Part shown: positions 1 to 10,929 of the stretch, one piece after another
Numbering within the stretch: position 1 is the first letter of the stretch
Layout: the number at the start of each line of letters is the position of its first letter
Assembly: GCA_965153355.1 (NCBI GenBank)
Contig: OZ231127.1
Location: 69,998,001-70,062,000 of the forward strand
Direction: 5' to 3'
Length of the DNA: 64,000 bases
DNA from: Flaccisagitta enflata
Taxonomy: Eukaryota > Chaetognatha > Sagittoidea > Aphragmophora
Program-made: the position numbers and the translations under genes
Notes under the pieces: generated by a model
What the model saw: the letters and a program-made list of their open reading frames with translations, nothing else
The model's database searches: none
Told to the model about the DNA's origin: nothing

Positions 1-30
1 GACCAACATTCAAAACTTCATTGAGTGTGG

Positions 31-250
31 TACATGCAAGCGACTCTATAACCCGCCATGAGCTTCAGTCGGTTGGTTGGTCAGTCTGTCAGACGGTCGG
101 TTGGACAGTCGGTCGGTCACACTTTGCTTTTTTTGGCATTTACAGGCGGTTTTTGCATGACTTCTTCTGCTCAAATGCTAGGTTAACCTCTTTTATCAGT
201 GCCCCCGCCCAATGCCCACTCGCACGCGACTTGGGCAGCCGTGTATCCGT
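31..250 (+). mobile_element. Family A element, diverged copy
   Basis: The head reads AAGCGACTCTATAACCCGC followed by a GGTTGGTCAGTCTGTC-rich stretch and CACACTTTGC. The tail reads CTCGCACGCGACTTGGG then GCCGTGTATCC. Head, GTC-rich stretch and tail occur in the order seen in the better copies at 58401-58602 and 15633-15803. The left half of the terminal hairpin is eroded (ACATGCAAGCGACT). No open frame of interest. Confidence 0.75.
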
Positions 251-650
251 AAAGAAAATACCGTTAAAACCACATGAAATGAAAAGATATAACGATTGTA
301 AATAACCATGTAATGACGTTCACGAGCCTTATCAATGGCAACGATGTGGCATATTGCGTGAAAAATGACTTCGATGCGCATTGACCTCCAACTGTAGCGT
401 ATTTATACAATCTTTATACGCTTACGTTTATACAGCGCGTCGTTTCGTCTCCGAACCGGGAGAATGCCCCGGCTGTCTGGCACCCATTTCCGTAATTGTC
501 AAAGGCGTGCCCATAAATCGTCCATCATGTAGTAAATCGTCTTTTATGATAGCCATTCATAGTTTCGCCAGCCAATGAAAAATCACCTTCCGTGACGCCT
601 CCCCACTACATTCGCTACGAATGACATCGTAACCACGATGCCAGATCTTG
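251..650. other. Unassigned unique sequence
   Basis: I see no repeat, RNA gene or convincing coding region here. Two short frames (about 60-65 codons) lack any recognisable feature. Confidence 0.4.
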
Positions 651-655
651 TTGGA

Positions 656-1192
656 TTTTTGGGCAGCGGCCCCGAAGGGGACGAAGTTCTGTAGAACACA
701 GGGGACTGTTGTTCGTTTGTCCACTTGTTCATTTGTTTGTCCCCCCCCCCCAGGCCCTCTCAGGCCTGAAATCTACCCTCTCAGGCTTGAAATCTGGCCT
801 CTCAGGCCTTGAATCTGCCCTCTCAGACCTAAAATCTGCCCTCTTGGGCCTGAAATCAGCCCTCTCAAGCCTGAAAACTGACCTCTCCAGCCTGAAATCT
901 GACCTCTCAGGCCTTAAATCCCTCCCTCTCAGATTCAAGGCCTGAGAGGTCAGATTTTGGGCCGGAGAGGGTAGATTTCAGGTCTGAGAGGGCAGATTTT
1001 AGGCCTGAGAGGCCTGGGGAGATGGACAGACGGACGAATAGATGAACAAATAAAAGTCCCCTGTGTTCTACAGGACTTTGTCCCCTTTGGGGCCGCTGCC
1101 CTGCTTCCTTTCACTCCAATTCACAAACATGCAAAGCAGGGCAACGGGTGCCGCTGACCACATATTGCCCTAGGGCGACCTCTTTTAGACGG
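656..1192 (+). mobile_element. Family D element D1 (inverted-core type)
   Basis: The left end begins TTTTTGGGCAGCGGCCCC and continues through a CCTGT...ACAGG hairpin. The inverted counterpart lies at 1048-1101, giving terminal repeats of roughly 50 bp. Between them about 260 bp of a 21-bp minisatellite (CTCTCAGGCCTGAAATCTGCC-like) runs one way and then reverses near 935, so the whole core can fold back. A tail at about 1102-1192 holds a CCCTGCTT...AAGCAGGG hairpin and ends GGGCGACCTC. No target duplication is obvious. The 21-bp unit leaves frames open in several phases, so the 78- and 69-codon frames here are not evidence of a gene. Confidence 0.85.
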
Positions 1193-1599
1193 TGCTAATG
1201 CAATTACCTGCTTTTCACGGCGCCAATACATTCACATTGTATAGGAATGGCATCGTAACTTTAGTGCCATCTCGACTTGTTCGTTATTTGTTCGTTCATT
1301 TGTTCGCGCTATTCTCTTTGTACTGAATCATCTACCTTACAGTACAGTTGAGACCAATTCATTCTTTCTAAATATCATTATTTATTCTTGCACAATGTGG
1401 ACTGGGAGAGGGGGGATGTAGTTGGAGGGGATCGGGGTACAAGGGGTGTGGTCAACTTTCTTCATGTTCGCGACCCTCCATTGTACAAGCGACCTGGGTT
1501 GAAACACATTTTACAAGGCTTTTTTAGATGGAAGTCATGATGTCATGCAATGTATATACAATAAAAACCCGATTTAACAATCTTGAGGGGATTGGGCGA
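1193..1599. other. Unassigned unique sequence
   Basis: Mixed-composition sequence with a short purine-rich patch near 1400-1440. No feature recognised. Confidence 0.4.
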
Positions 1600-1792
1600 T
1601 TTTTAGTCGCGTGCACACGACTCTATGACCCGCTCTGTCCGTCTATCTGTCTGTCAGTTGGTCGGTCGGTCAGTCACACTCTGTTTTTTTTTTTTCGCCG
1701 TTTTACGTCGCTTCAAGTCATTTCAAGTCATTTTACATTTTGACTTCTAGTTTTGACGACCGCACGCGACTTAGAGGTGTTTGCCTTGTTTC
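1600..1792 (+). mobile_element. Family B element
   Basis: The copy starts TTTTAGTCGCGTGCACACGACT (hairpin with one mismatch), then CTATGACCCGCTCTGTCC and a GTCGGTCGGTCAGTC stretch. The interior has a few TTTCAAGTCA units. The tail reads ACCGCACGCGACTTAG then GTGTTTGCCTTGTTT, which defines subfamily B (family A ends GTGTATCCGGCC instead). This is the short form of the element that is hugely expanded at 10796-12955. Confidence 0.85.
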
Positions 1793-2611
1793 TATCAAAT
1801 CCGAATGTCTAAACAGCAATGAAAGGAAGATAGGCAAACCAATGTTAGTGCTTAGAGGATTGAAGTCAAGTCTATGAGCAACCGATAGTCAGACCAACAA
1901 AAATGCTACAGTTGTTTTGGCATATGTAAGAAACATTGATGATTAGTTGTTAAATCAGTAAAGATTAACATCACAAAACCAAAAGAGAATTAGGGACCAT
2001 AGACAAATTGGCTGGTCAATCTGAAATGTCGTCAAATCAGGTGCCGAAAAGGCAATAGCCCTCTGTAGTGAAATCTCAACCAGCTATTGTTTAAACGGGG
2101 TCTCATTCTACATCCAGAAACGACTTGGTGGGCCATACCGGCAGCAGTTAGTATCAGCCGTAACGACGTCATTAGCGACGCAGTAAAAAGGACCGCTTTG
2201 CACTGGGGGACTATTTTACCTGAACTTGAGAAGAAAAAAAATCAATCTGCATTCTAACTTTACAGTTGTGACTATGAATCTTTGTTCCATTGTTTGGATT
2301 GCAACCCCAAACTGACTTTAAAATAAGCCGACGTCAGTGTTGAGTTTTAAATTCAGAAACTGAAATCGGCCCATCATGAAAAGATCATCACTATTTATAT
2401 ATCTGCTGATAGATTACTATTTCAAATTTGATTATGAACCGACATGTTTTTTTATTCACTGATAGAATGCATCAATCTATTGCTTTTTATATACTCAGCT
2501 TATTTCAATAAATGATGATTTGTGATAGAGCAAGGTCTCAAAATTGATCTTAGATGGATAGCTTATCTGATTGTTTTAAATGTAACCTTGATGGCTTATA
2601 TTATCTCACTG
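1793..2611. other. Unassigned unique sequence
   Basis: AT-rich sequence of ordinary composition, stop codons in all frames. No repeat or gene recognised. Confidence 0.4.
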
Positions 2612-2681
2612 TGTCGCAAAGCGACAAAAATGATCTGGGATGGAGCTCCCAGCGGCTGGTTGTTGTTAGCTTAATGCTAAC
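2612..2681 (+). other. Cluster of three short perfect hairpins
   Basis: Three consecutive 6-bp stems occur within 70 bases: TGTCGC-AAA-GCGACA at 2612-2626, CTGGGA-TGGAGC-TCCCAG at 2635-2652 and GTTAGC-TTAAT-GCTAAC at 2665-2681. They could mark a structured RNA, or the end of an unidentified element. Strand is arbitrary because the stems are palindromic. Confidence 0.4.
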
Positions 2682-2827
2682 TCCGATTCCCAATACAAAG
2701 CAATGATTTTTGGACAAATCCCATATGGACAGAAACCTTTTTCTTATAACCTTTGGGTATAACTCTCTGTCAGTGTCTCTGACTTAGACTGTCTCCGGTC
2801 TATCTTTTTCTATCGGAATTTTTTTTT

Positions 2828-2842
2828 TCTCTCTCTCTTCTC

Positions 2843-2905
<63 letters not shown>

Positions 2906-2924
2906 CTCTTTCTCTCTTTCTCTC

Positions 2925-2976
<52 letters not shown>
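2828..2976. repeat. (CTTT)n / (CT)n microsatellite
   Basis: Pyrimidine tract of TTTC units passing into CT units. It abuts the CACTAGTGCCCCC boundary of repeat P at 2977. Confidence 0.95.
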
Positions 2977-2979
<3 letters not shown>

Positions 2980-3021
2980 AGTGCCCCCAGGGTGGAAAAA
3001 AGTTCAAGTTGAGTGACCATT

Positions 3022-3548
3022 GCCCCCACTTGGTTTTTTAGGCTCTAGTCAATGTGGAGAAATGTTTTCTAGCCAAATTCAATTCATCCTTGAGGCGCTT
3101 TTTGAAAAAAATGAAAAATTCAAGATTTTTTGCATGATTTTTAATGAAAAAATTTGCAGGTTGGTTCAACTTATTTTCTGATAGCATATTGTTATTCCTG
3201 GTGAAATTCCCTTTAATTTGATAGGTGACAGTAAGGGTTTTGAAAAAAAATAAAGGTTTCATTTTTTATGCTACCGTTACAAAAATCATAACGGTGACCT
3301 AAGATATGAAAATTGTATTTTTTTCTAAAACCCTATATGGCAACCTATCAAATAAAAGGGAATTTAGCCAGGATTAACAGTTTGCTATAAAAAAAAAACT
3401 CAGACTATTCTGTAAAATTTCGTATGCAAAATCAAGCTAGAAATCTTGAATTTTTCATTTCTTTTAAAAAGCGCCCCAAGGATGATTTGATTTTGGCTAG
3501 AAAACACTTCCCCACATTGAGTAGAGCCTACAAAACCAGGTGGGGGCA
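3022..3548. mobile_element. Foldback element J
   Basis: GCCCCCACTTGG...TAGGCTC at the left is inverted at the right as GAGCCTACAAAACCAGGTGGGG. The arms are about 250 bp each and meet near 3286 at ACCGTTAC...ATAACGGTGACC. The arm sequence and central hairpin are shared with foldback K at 32271-32869. No coding region. Confidence 0.85.
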
Positions 3549-3605
3549 GCGGCGTAGGAGAAGGGACTTCCGGGACTTCCACAGAAGTCCCTGCTGTTGG
3601 GACAC

Positions 3606-3962
<357 letters not shown>

Positions 3963-4099
3963 CAACAGACAGAGGGACAGACAAACAGGGAAAGTTAAAA
4001 AGCAGGAAAAAAAGATTTAACAAAAGAAAAAAAAAGAATAAAAGATGGTAAAACAGACAGAAAGACAGACGGACTGATTGCTGGACATTCAAAGCCTAA

Positions 4100-4450
4100 G
4101 TGACATTAGAGATTGAAATTGACAGATGATTTCCTTCCATGCACCTTGAAAGTGCAAAGGTTAATACATTTTTTTCTCAGAAAAAAAAGGAAGAGAGAGC
4201 GAGAGAGGAAAACAAACCTACACACACTGAACAATAAATTTTCTTGCATGGTAGCAATCTAATGAACAATTTATGAAGAAATCAGAATTCAGAGCTTATG
4301 TTAGTTTTAGGCAAATACAGGGGGGTATAGGGGAGGTGGGTAAGAGAAGAAATGAAGGTCTAGACACAGAATGTGAATGGCTGAGAGAGAAATAGAATTA
4401 TTCAATCCTATATTCGGCGTGATAAGGCGTCACCCCACTTATCCAAGAGT
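4100..4450. other. Unassigned sequence
   Basis: AT-rich sequence with scattered GA runs. No feature recognised. Confidence 0.4.
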
Positions 4451-4458
4451 ATAGTGGC

Positions 4459-5825
4459 TAGGGCCAACGGTTTTTGCATCAAATCAATTGAACACCTTAG
4501 CCTGCAGTTTTTTTAAACACCTACTGCGTATGCGCGATATTTTCCCCGCGATGTGAGGTTTGATTTGATCATAACTCTGATGGTGGTTGGGTATAAATGT
4601 CACTTAGTCATTTTTGCCGCCAATTTTACTTTTTGTAGTCCATCTAAATCCATGAGATTATTAAACTAGAGCTCACATTCAGTGGTGTAACTGCATTTTC
4701 ACATTTTTAGTTTAGATTTGAGAGTATTTCAAAGATTTAAAGTTAGGAAGGACATGGCCATTTCGGCAATTTTGACATTTTCACAAATTTCAATATATTG
4801 TTTTGGAATGGACCAAATTAATTGGTATCAAATTGAAGAGTCTTTCCTGCCTAGCTGATGGCAAATTTTTGATGGACATTGCCCCCAGCTTAAGAGATTG
4901 TACAGGTGCAAAGTCGATTTTTTTGTAAATTGGTCAATTTTGGATGAAAATTAGTCACTTCCAATTATAAAAGACTTAAAATCTATAAAAGAAAATGTAC
5001 TGCTCAGGAGCTAACTAGTGGTGCAATTGTGTCAATATGTTTTTGCATTTAGATTTTATTGAACTTCAAAGATCTAAGGGTATGTCAAAGTAACAATTTT
5101 TGGGTATTTCAATCTTTGAAGTTCTATAAAATCTAAATGCATAAACATATTGACACGCCAATTGCACCACTGGTTAGCTCCTGAGCAGTACTTTATTTTG
5201 CTCATGGATTTTAAGTCTTTTTATGAATTGGAAGTGGCCTAATTTTTCATCCAAAATTGACCAATTTGCAAAAAAAATTGACTTTTTTGCACCTGCTTCT
5301 ACAGTCTCTAAAATTTTTTTGGGGGAATATCCATCAAAAATTTTTTTACCATCAGATAGAACAGGAAAAACTCTTCAATTTGATCACCAATTTTATGCAG
5401 ATTGGTCCATCCAAAGCCACAAAATATCAAAATTTGTGAAATATGTCAAAATTGCCACTGAAATTGAAGCTGCAATTTTCCCATCAAACCCTTTCCTCTT
5501 TGAAATGCTCTCAAATCTAAACGAAAAATGATAGAAACATGCGGATTGCACCACTAGTGAGATCTGGAGCTCTAGTTTTATAATCTCATGGATTATAGGT
5601 TAGATTTCTAAGGCTAAGTGGCCCAATTTGGCGGCCAAAATGACCTAAATTTGACATTTTTACCACAACCACCATCAAGTTATGATCAAAATATCAAATC
5701 TGGCACCTCTAAATCAAGGAGAAAAGTCATATAGCCAGTAGTTTTCAACAGTATAGACATAGTCTGTTTAAAAAAGCTGCAGGCTGGGGTGATCAATTGA
5801 TTTGATGCAAAAACCGTTGGCCCTA
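4459..5825. mobile_element. Foldback element I1, hAT-like ends
   Basis: The ends are perfect inverted repeats TAGGGCCAACGG...CCGTTGGCCCTA, and the arms stay complementary to a centre near 5120. The element is flanked by an exact 8-bp direct repeat ATAGTGGC (4451-4458 and 5826-5833). A TAGGG terminus with an 8-bp duplication fits the hAT superfamily. No transposase frame is present. The interior (for example GAGCTAACTAGTGGTGCAAT) is shared with palindrome I2 at 59521-61928, whose ends differ. The 102-codon frame at 5223-5531 lies inside the right arm and shows no recognisable domain. Confidence 0.85.
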
Positions 5826-5833
5826 ATAGTGGC

Positions 5834-5885
5834 AAACAAGAGTATAGTTGCAAACAAGAGTATAGTGGCAAACAAGAGTATAGTA
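5834..5885. repeat. 18-bp minisatellite
   Basis: About three copies of AACAAGAGTATAGTGGCA. The ATAGTGGC target of foldback I1 is part of this unit, and one unit remnant lies left of the element at 4446-4458. Confidence 0.85.
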
Positions 5886-5909
5886 GTAATAACTATCTTA
5901 CACTTTTTA

Positions 5910-6045
5910 TTGTCTGTTGGGACACCAGATTTGTCGGACACTAGTTAGGTGGTGGAAGTCCCAAAAAATCCAGCTCTCCTACGCCGCTGGGTGGGGGCAA
6001 TGGTCACTAAACTTGAACTTTTTTCCACCCTGGGGGCACTAGTGT
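5910..6045 (-). repeat. Repeat P copy 2, without the foldback
   Basis: Reverse complement of the P sequence at 2977-3640, but continuous through CCATTGCCCCCACCCAGCGG. Foldback J is absent at that point, so it is either an empty site or a copy that lost the palindrome. It ends at CACTAGTG against CT repeats. Confidence 0.75.
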
Positions 6046-6100
6046 CTCTCTCTCTCTCGCGCGCGCGCGTGCACTCTTTTTTTTCTTTTTCTCTCTCCCT
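6046..6100. repeat. CT repeat with alternating CG run
   Basis: CT units followed by CGCGCGCGCGTGCAC, an alternating purine-pyrimidine run that could adopt Z-DNA. Confidence 0.7.
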
Positions 6101-6348
6101 CGAATACAGAAAACAGACTCTCATCTCAGTTATTACCTCAAATGAGTCTCTGCTGGTCATTGATTATCCATGAGCAGCAAGTCTACGCCCTGGGGAAACA
6201 TCGTCGATTGCATTATCCTTTTTTGGTTCTCTTTATGAAGTCTTGCTGCAGATGTTTTTCGACTGGCCAAGTCTCACTGAGTCCGTCCGTCCGTCCGTCA
6301 AGTTGGCGGGTAGGTACGCCAGGTGGATCATCAAACGTTTCCGTGACG

Positions 6349-6560
<212 letters not shown>

Positions 6561-6907
6561 CTGAAAAATGATACAAAAAACCGACTTTCCTGTTCTCTTA
6601 ATGAAATAAATAGCCACAAGTCACCGCCACCTGTCATTTTGGTGGGCTCAATTGTTCAACTGCTCATTTGTTTCAATATTATTATTCGCTGCTGGTTACC
6701 ACTTACATCCACCTGTCAATTGCAAACAAGAAAACTATTTGATGGAGAACCTATAGTAATACAGATGATCGAGAAAGCCAAACATCAATGCCAACAGAAG
6801 CGAAAAAAAAGTTTGTAGCCTGGGTTTGGGATAGATGTCAACCACTCGTTCTGTCAAGGAACGGAAAAACAAGATTCACATGAATGTGTACGTATCCAGG
6901 CTTTTAT

Positions 6908-6955
6908 CATTGTTGTTGCTGTTATTTCTATTGTTGTTCTTGTTGTCGTTGATGC

Positions 6956-6998
<43 letters not shown>

Positions 6999-7016
6999 GA
7001 TGTTGATGTTGATGTT

Positions 7017-7103
<87 letters not shown>

Positions 7104-7135
7104 ATTGCTGTTGTTGTAGTTGAAGTTGAAGTTGC

Positions 7136-7175
<40 letters not shown>

Positions 7176-7230
7176 ATTGTTGCTTTCGTTTTTGCTGTTT
7201 CTGTTGGTGTTGTTGTTGCAGTTGTTGTTG
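6908..7230. repeat. (GTT)n trinucleotide array
   Basis: About 320 bp of GTT with blocks of GTC, GAT and GCT interruptions (for example GTCGTTGTCGTT near 7021). It is read as poly-Leu, poly-Asn or poly-Thr depending on frame. No flanking coding context. Confidence 0.95.
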
Positions 7231-7235
7231 CACAA

Positions 7236-7848
7236 TGAGAAACAGTTGGGAGGACTGACAACAAGGGAAGGAGCTAAGCTAATGTGAAAAAGAAAAGATA
7301 GATGTGGTTAGGAGAGCAGATGTTTACCTGATATCAGGCGTGAGATGGAGCTTTTTTTAAAGAGTTGCTCCTGAAAAACTCATTTGTCATCAGAGGCGAA
7401 ATCAGCGTGTTTGATTAATTGAATTTCCAAATGCAGTTGCGCAGAAAAAGTATATGAAAATAAAGACCTTTTTCAAAGGAAAAAAAATTGAATGAGTCTT
7501 ATAGACTACTTGAACAAAAATACTGCTCTGCGTGGTAAAATCAGCAGTACCTACTGCATATTCTCGAGGAGTCACAGAAGGGAATTGAAGCTAAATGGAG
7601 AGACATGGAGACATGAATACACTTAAGGAGCCATAAAGAGACATGAAGAGAAACAAAGACAAACAAATCATGACATTTAGACATGGAGAGATGAAGAAAT
7701 AAAGAACAACCCTAGAAATCGCGTTAAGAAAATCTCGCGTTATCTGTGGACAGACAGATACAGCCTCTTACATAGATGTGCGGACGCATCTAGAATTAAA
7801 CAGTGCTGGGTGATCAATCTCAACCGGCAAAATGTATTGAGCTTTTAC
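7236..7848. other. Unassigned sequence
   Basis: Contains a loose GAGACATGAA-like repetition around 7595-7690 and is otherwise unremarkable. No gene recognised. Confidence 0.4.
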
Positions 7849-7849
7849 T

Positions 7850-8382
7850 TTTTGGGCAGTGGCCCTGTAGGGGACAAAGTCCTGTAAATCACAGGGGGAC
7901 TTTCATTCGTCATTCCTTTCGCCATGCCGTTTGTCCCCCCATGCCCCCTCAGGCCTGAAATCTGCCCTCTCAGGCCTGAAATTTACCCTCTCAGGACTGA
8001 AATCTGTCCTCTCAGGCCTGAAATCTGCCCTCTCAGGCCTTGAATCTGCCCTCTCAGGCCTAAAATCTACCCTCTTAGGCCTGAAACTGCCCTCTCAGGC
8101 CTTGTATCTGAGAGGGCAGATTTCAGGCCTCAGAGCTCAGATTTCAGGCCTCAGAGGGCAGATTTCAGGCCTGAGAAGGCAAATTCAAGGCCTGAGAGGG
8201 CCTGGGGAGAATGGACGGACGGACGGACGGACAAACAGAATGATCAACAAAAGTCCCCCTGTGTTCTACAGGACTTCATCCCCTTTGGGGCCGCTGCCCT
8301 GCTTCCTCTCACTCAAATTCACAATCATGCAAAGCAGGGCAACGGGTATCGCTGACCACATATTACCCTTGGGCGACCTGTT
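7850..8382 (+). mobile_element. Family D element D2 (inverted-core type)
   Basis: The left end TTTTGGGCAGTGGCCC is matched by the inverted right end at about 8249-8300 (GGCCGCTGCCC). The 21-bp CTCAGGCCTGAAATCTGCC core switches orientation near 8105. The tail at 8301-8382 holds GCCCTGCTT...AAGCAGGGC and ends CCCTTGGGCGACCTGTT. The core keeps one frame open as heptads (LSGLKSA, then QISGLRG), extending to a 241-codon frame through the tail and the next element. That follows from a 21-bp unit with few stops and is not good evidence of coding. Confidence 0.88.
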
Positions 8383-8392
8383 AAATCTAAAA

Positions 8393-8487
8393 AGATTTTT
8401 TAGTCACGTGCCTCAAGACTTAATAATGTCGGTTGGTTGGATGGTCAGTTGGTCCGTCCATCGGTCACACTTTGCTTTTTATGTGAA
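8393..8487 (+). mobile_element. Family A head fragment
   Basis: TTTTTTAGTCACGTGCCTCA followed by a GGTTGGTTGGATGGTCAGTT stretch and CACACTTTGCTTTTT. Only the head is present. It runs directly into an opposite-strand copy at 8490. Confidence 0.65.
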
Positions 8488-8489
8488 AA

Positions 8490-8645
8490 CTAGGCCGGAT
8501 ACACGGTCAATACCAGTTGCGGACGGGTGGGCAGGGGCGGAAATGCGCGTTTTCACACATTTCGACTCGTGTTCACGGACGGACGGACCAACGGACCGAC
8601 GGACGGACAAAGGCTCTTATAGAGTTGCGTGTCCGCAACTAAAAA
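8490..8645 (-). mobile_element. Family C element
   Basis: Reads GGCCGGATACACGG at one end. It continues through GGGTGGGCAGGGGCGG and a GGACGGACGGACC stretch, and ends AGTTGCG-TGTC-CGCAACT-AAAAA. The 7-bp hairpin arms differ from family A (AGTCGCG/CGCGACT) by a paired change that keeps the stem. Confidence 0.8.
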
Positions 8646-9455
8646 CATTATTTTGAAAATTTATAGTGCTAAAATTGTTAAAATGATGAGAATTGTTAAA
8701 AAATTTGAAAAATTGAAAAAGGTGTTATTAGGATTATAGTGGGTTAGAAATAGCCAAAAAAGGTAAAAAGGGTTTTAAAAGTCCTGCATATGACTTAAAG
8801 AATTTTTGACTATCAAATGAATTGCATTAGAATTGTTCTGAATCTCAGAAATAGCTGCCAGTTTAGATAGATCATTTTGTTGTTGTCAACCCAGTTGATG
8901 ACAATTCAATTATGATAACAAGAAATTAAGATTTTTTTTTCAACTTCATGAGAAAATATTTAATATTTTGTCTTCATATCAATACAGACACTTGAAGACT
9001 TATCTTTACCTTTTTTGCGAGATTGCAAGAGAAACAGCCAACTTATACCTGCCCTATAATGGCCCTTCGGTGAATCCAGCCTCGTTGCACTTTTACTATT
9101 TCTTCTTTAAGTCGTTCCGTCTCATCTTATCTGGTTTCGATTGTCCTTGTCTTGATTCTTTAGCTTCTGGCGCCATGGTCGTGCTGCTCCTGTTCTCTTT
9201 CTCACTCTCTTTCTCTTCTCTTCTCTCTCTGATTGCTTGTTCTCAAAACCTTCTGCCATGCTTATTATACTCGTGCTACCGTTTATTTCCACGCTTTCTT
9301 CCTCCTCTATTGACTTAATATCATCTCTCTCTCTCATCTCGCCTTTTCTTTCTTTTTTTTTCTCTCTCTCTATCCTATCATTTTTTCTTGAGTTCTTTTC
9401 AGATTTTCCTACCCTTTGCCTTATGTCTCGGTATTCCCTAACGTGATTTGTTTTT
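8646..9455. other. Unassigned sequence, then pyrimidine-rich DNA
   Basis: AT-rich to about 8960, then progressively CT-rich. A 116-codon frame at 8968-9318 has a hydrophobic, serine-rich composition expected of CT-rich DNA and no recognisable domain. Confidence 0.4.
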
Positions 9456-9456
9456 T

Positions 9457-9543
<87 letters not shown>

Positions 9544-9568
9544 TTCTCTCTCTCTCTCTCTCTCCTTT
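9456..9568. repeat. (CT)n microsatellite
   Basis: CT array with short TTTCT interruptions near 9541. Confidence 0.96.
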
Positions 9569-9694
9569 CATTCTTTATTTTTTCATCCAATTTCTTTTCT
9601 CTGTTATCGCGTATCCTTTTAATAATTGGATTTTGTTATTTTAAATTGTTAGTAGGAATAATAATCTGGCTGCCAATCTGACGTTTTCCATTTT

Positions 9695-9752
<58 letters not shown>
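9695..9752. repeat. (CT)n microsatellite
   Basis: Second CT array, about 58 bp. Confidence 0.95.
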
Positions 9753-9755
<3 letters not shown>

Positions 9756-10185
9756 ATCTTTTTGGAGGATAAAGTTGTTCCTTTTTTTCTCCATTGTTTA
9801 ATTTTCACTCCATTTCAAATTCTTTTTCGCTGTTCCTCTTTAATATCAGATCAAGTCGCACATTCTTTGATATCTCTCACAACTTAAGCCGCGTTCACGC
9901 AGAATGAAATGTTCCTATGATTCCGTTCTAATTTCAATGAGATTCAACATCATCAAACCCTGCACTCAATTAATGAATCGAACTTACATCTCCTTACTAA
10001 CCTTCAAAACTCAAGTTGTTCTTGTATAATGGTCCTTAGTGAAACGTTTTAAGTTGTTAAATAGTCAAATGTTGTGATAATAGGGTTAGAAAATTGACCA
10101 CAAAGAAAGTTGGAAATATTGTGCTAGAAAATCTAGAGGATAGTACGAACATGGAAAATGATAAACGTGAGCGATTGACCAGCTT
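9753..10185. other. Unassigned unique sequence
   Basis: No repeat or gene recognised. Confidence 0.4.
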
Positions 10186-10260
10186 TTAAGGTGCGACAAA
10201 GCACCTCTATAACTGGCTGTGTCCGTCGGTTGGTCTGTTGGTCGGTCTGTAACGCATTCG
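10186..10260 (+). mobile_element. Family H head (AGGTGC hairpin variant)
   Basis: TTTTAAGGTGC-GACAAA-GCACCT then CTATAACTGGCTGTGTCC and GTCGGTTGGTCTGTTGGTC. The layout equals that of family A heads but the hairpin is AGGTGC/GCACCT. No matching tail was found downstream. Confidence 0.7.
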
Positions 10261-10929
10261 TTCCACGATCCACACGTCGCACCTTATTGGCCTACTTGGC
10301 CTTGTTGTTACAGATACTCGGTTCAGTGTTTTTCTCTTTCTTTCTTTTCGTTGACCGTTTGAGCTGGACACTGCTGAATATTCAAGTCCAAAATATAAAT
10401 GCGCGAGTTGATTTGCGGCAAAGATTAGATTCAAACACAACTTTTTTACACATTTGAGGTAAATGAAAGAGTTTTGAGTCGCCCAAGTCAAAGCTGTTTG
10501 TACAATTGCACATTGCAATCATCTATTTATCAATAATGAGAAGATTAAGAATATCCCTAACTCCTAAGCAGGGTTAAGCTTCATATGAGGTCATCTCAAA
10601 GAAACAGAATAATCCAGATGACCAATACAGTGTAAAAGGTTATGGTAATAAAAATGAAAGGTTTCATCTTAAAAGGGCTGATAAACCTTGGGACTTAATG
10701 AAGAAATCTTCTTTCCATTTTGTTTTTGATATTCGAATCCGAATATGAATATCGTGGAGTCGATTATTTATGAATAATCATGCAGTTCACTGACCAATTT
10801 TTAGTCGCGTGCACGCGACTCTACAACCCGCTCCGTTGGTGGGTCGATCGGTCCGTCCGTCCGTCGGTAACACTTTGCTTTTTTGCGTCTTTTTGGGTCG
10901 TCTGGAGTTATTTTGAGTCATTTTTTGTT

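Noticed and set aside
31-250. Family A as a tRNA-derived SINE
   Set aside because: Neither end contains convincing A and B boxes (no GGTTCGANNCC), and poly-T/poly-A flanks are short and constant in place. A hairpin-ended DNA element fits better.
7931-8656. 241-codon frame with heptad-like LSGLKSA and QISGLRG repeats, resembling a coiled coil
   Set aside because: It reads through the 21-bp core, tail of element D2 and two further elements. The 21-bp unit with few stops keeps several frames open on both strands (also at 709-945, 729-938, 17600-17845, 17524-17811), so openness is not informative.
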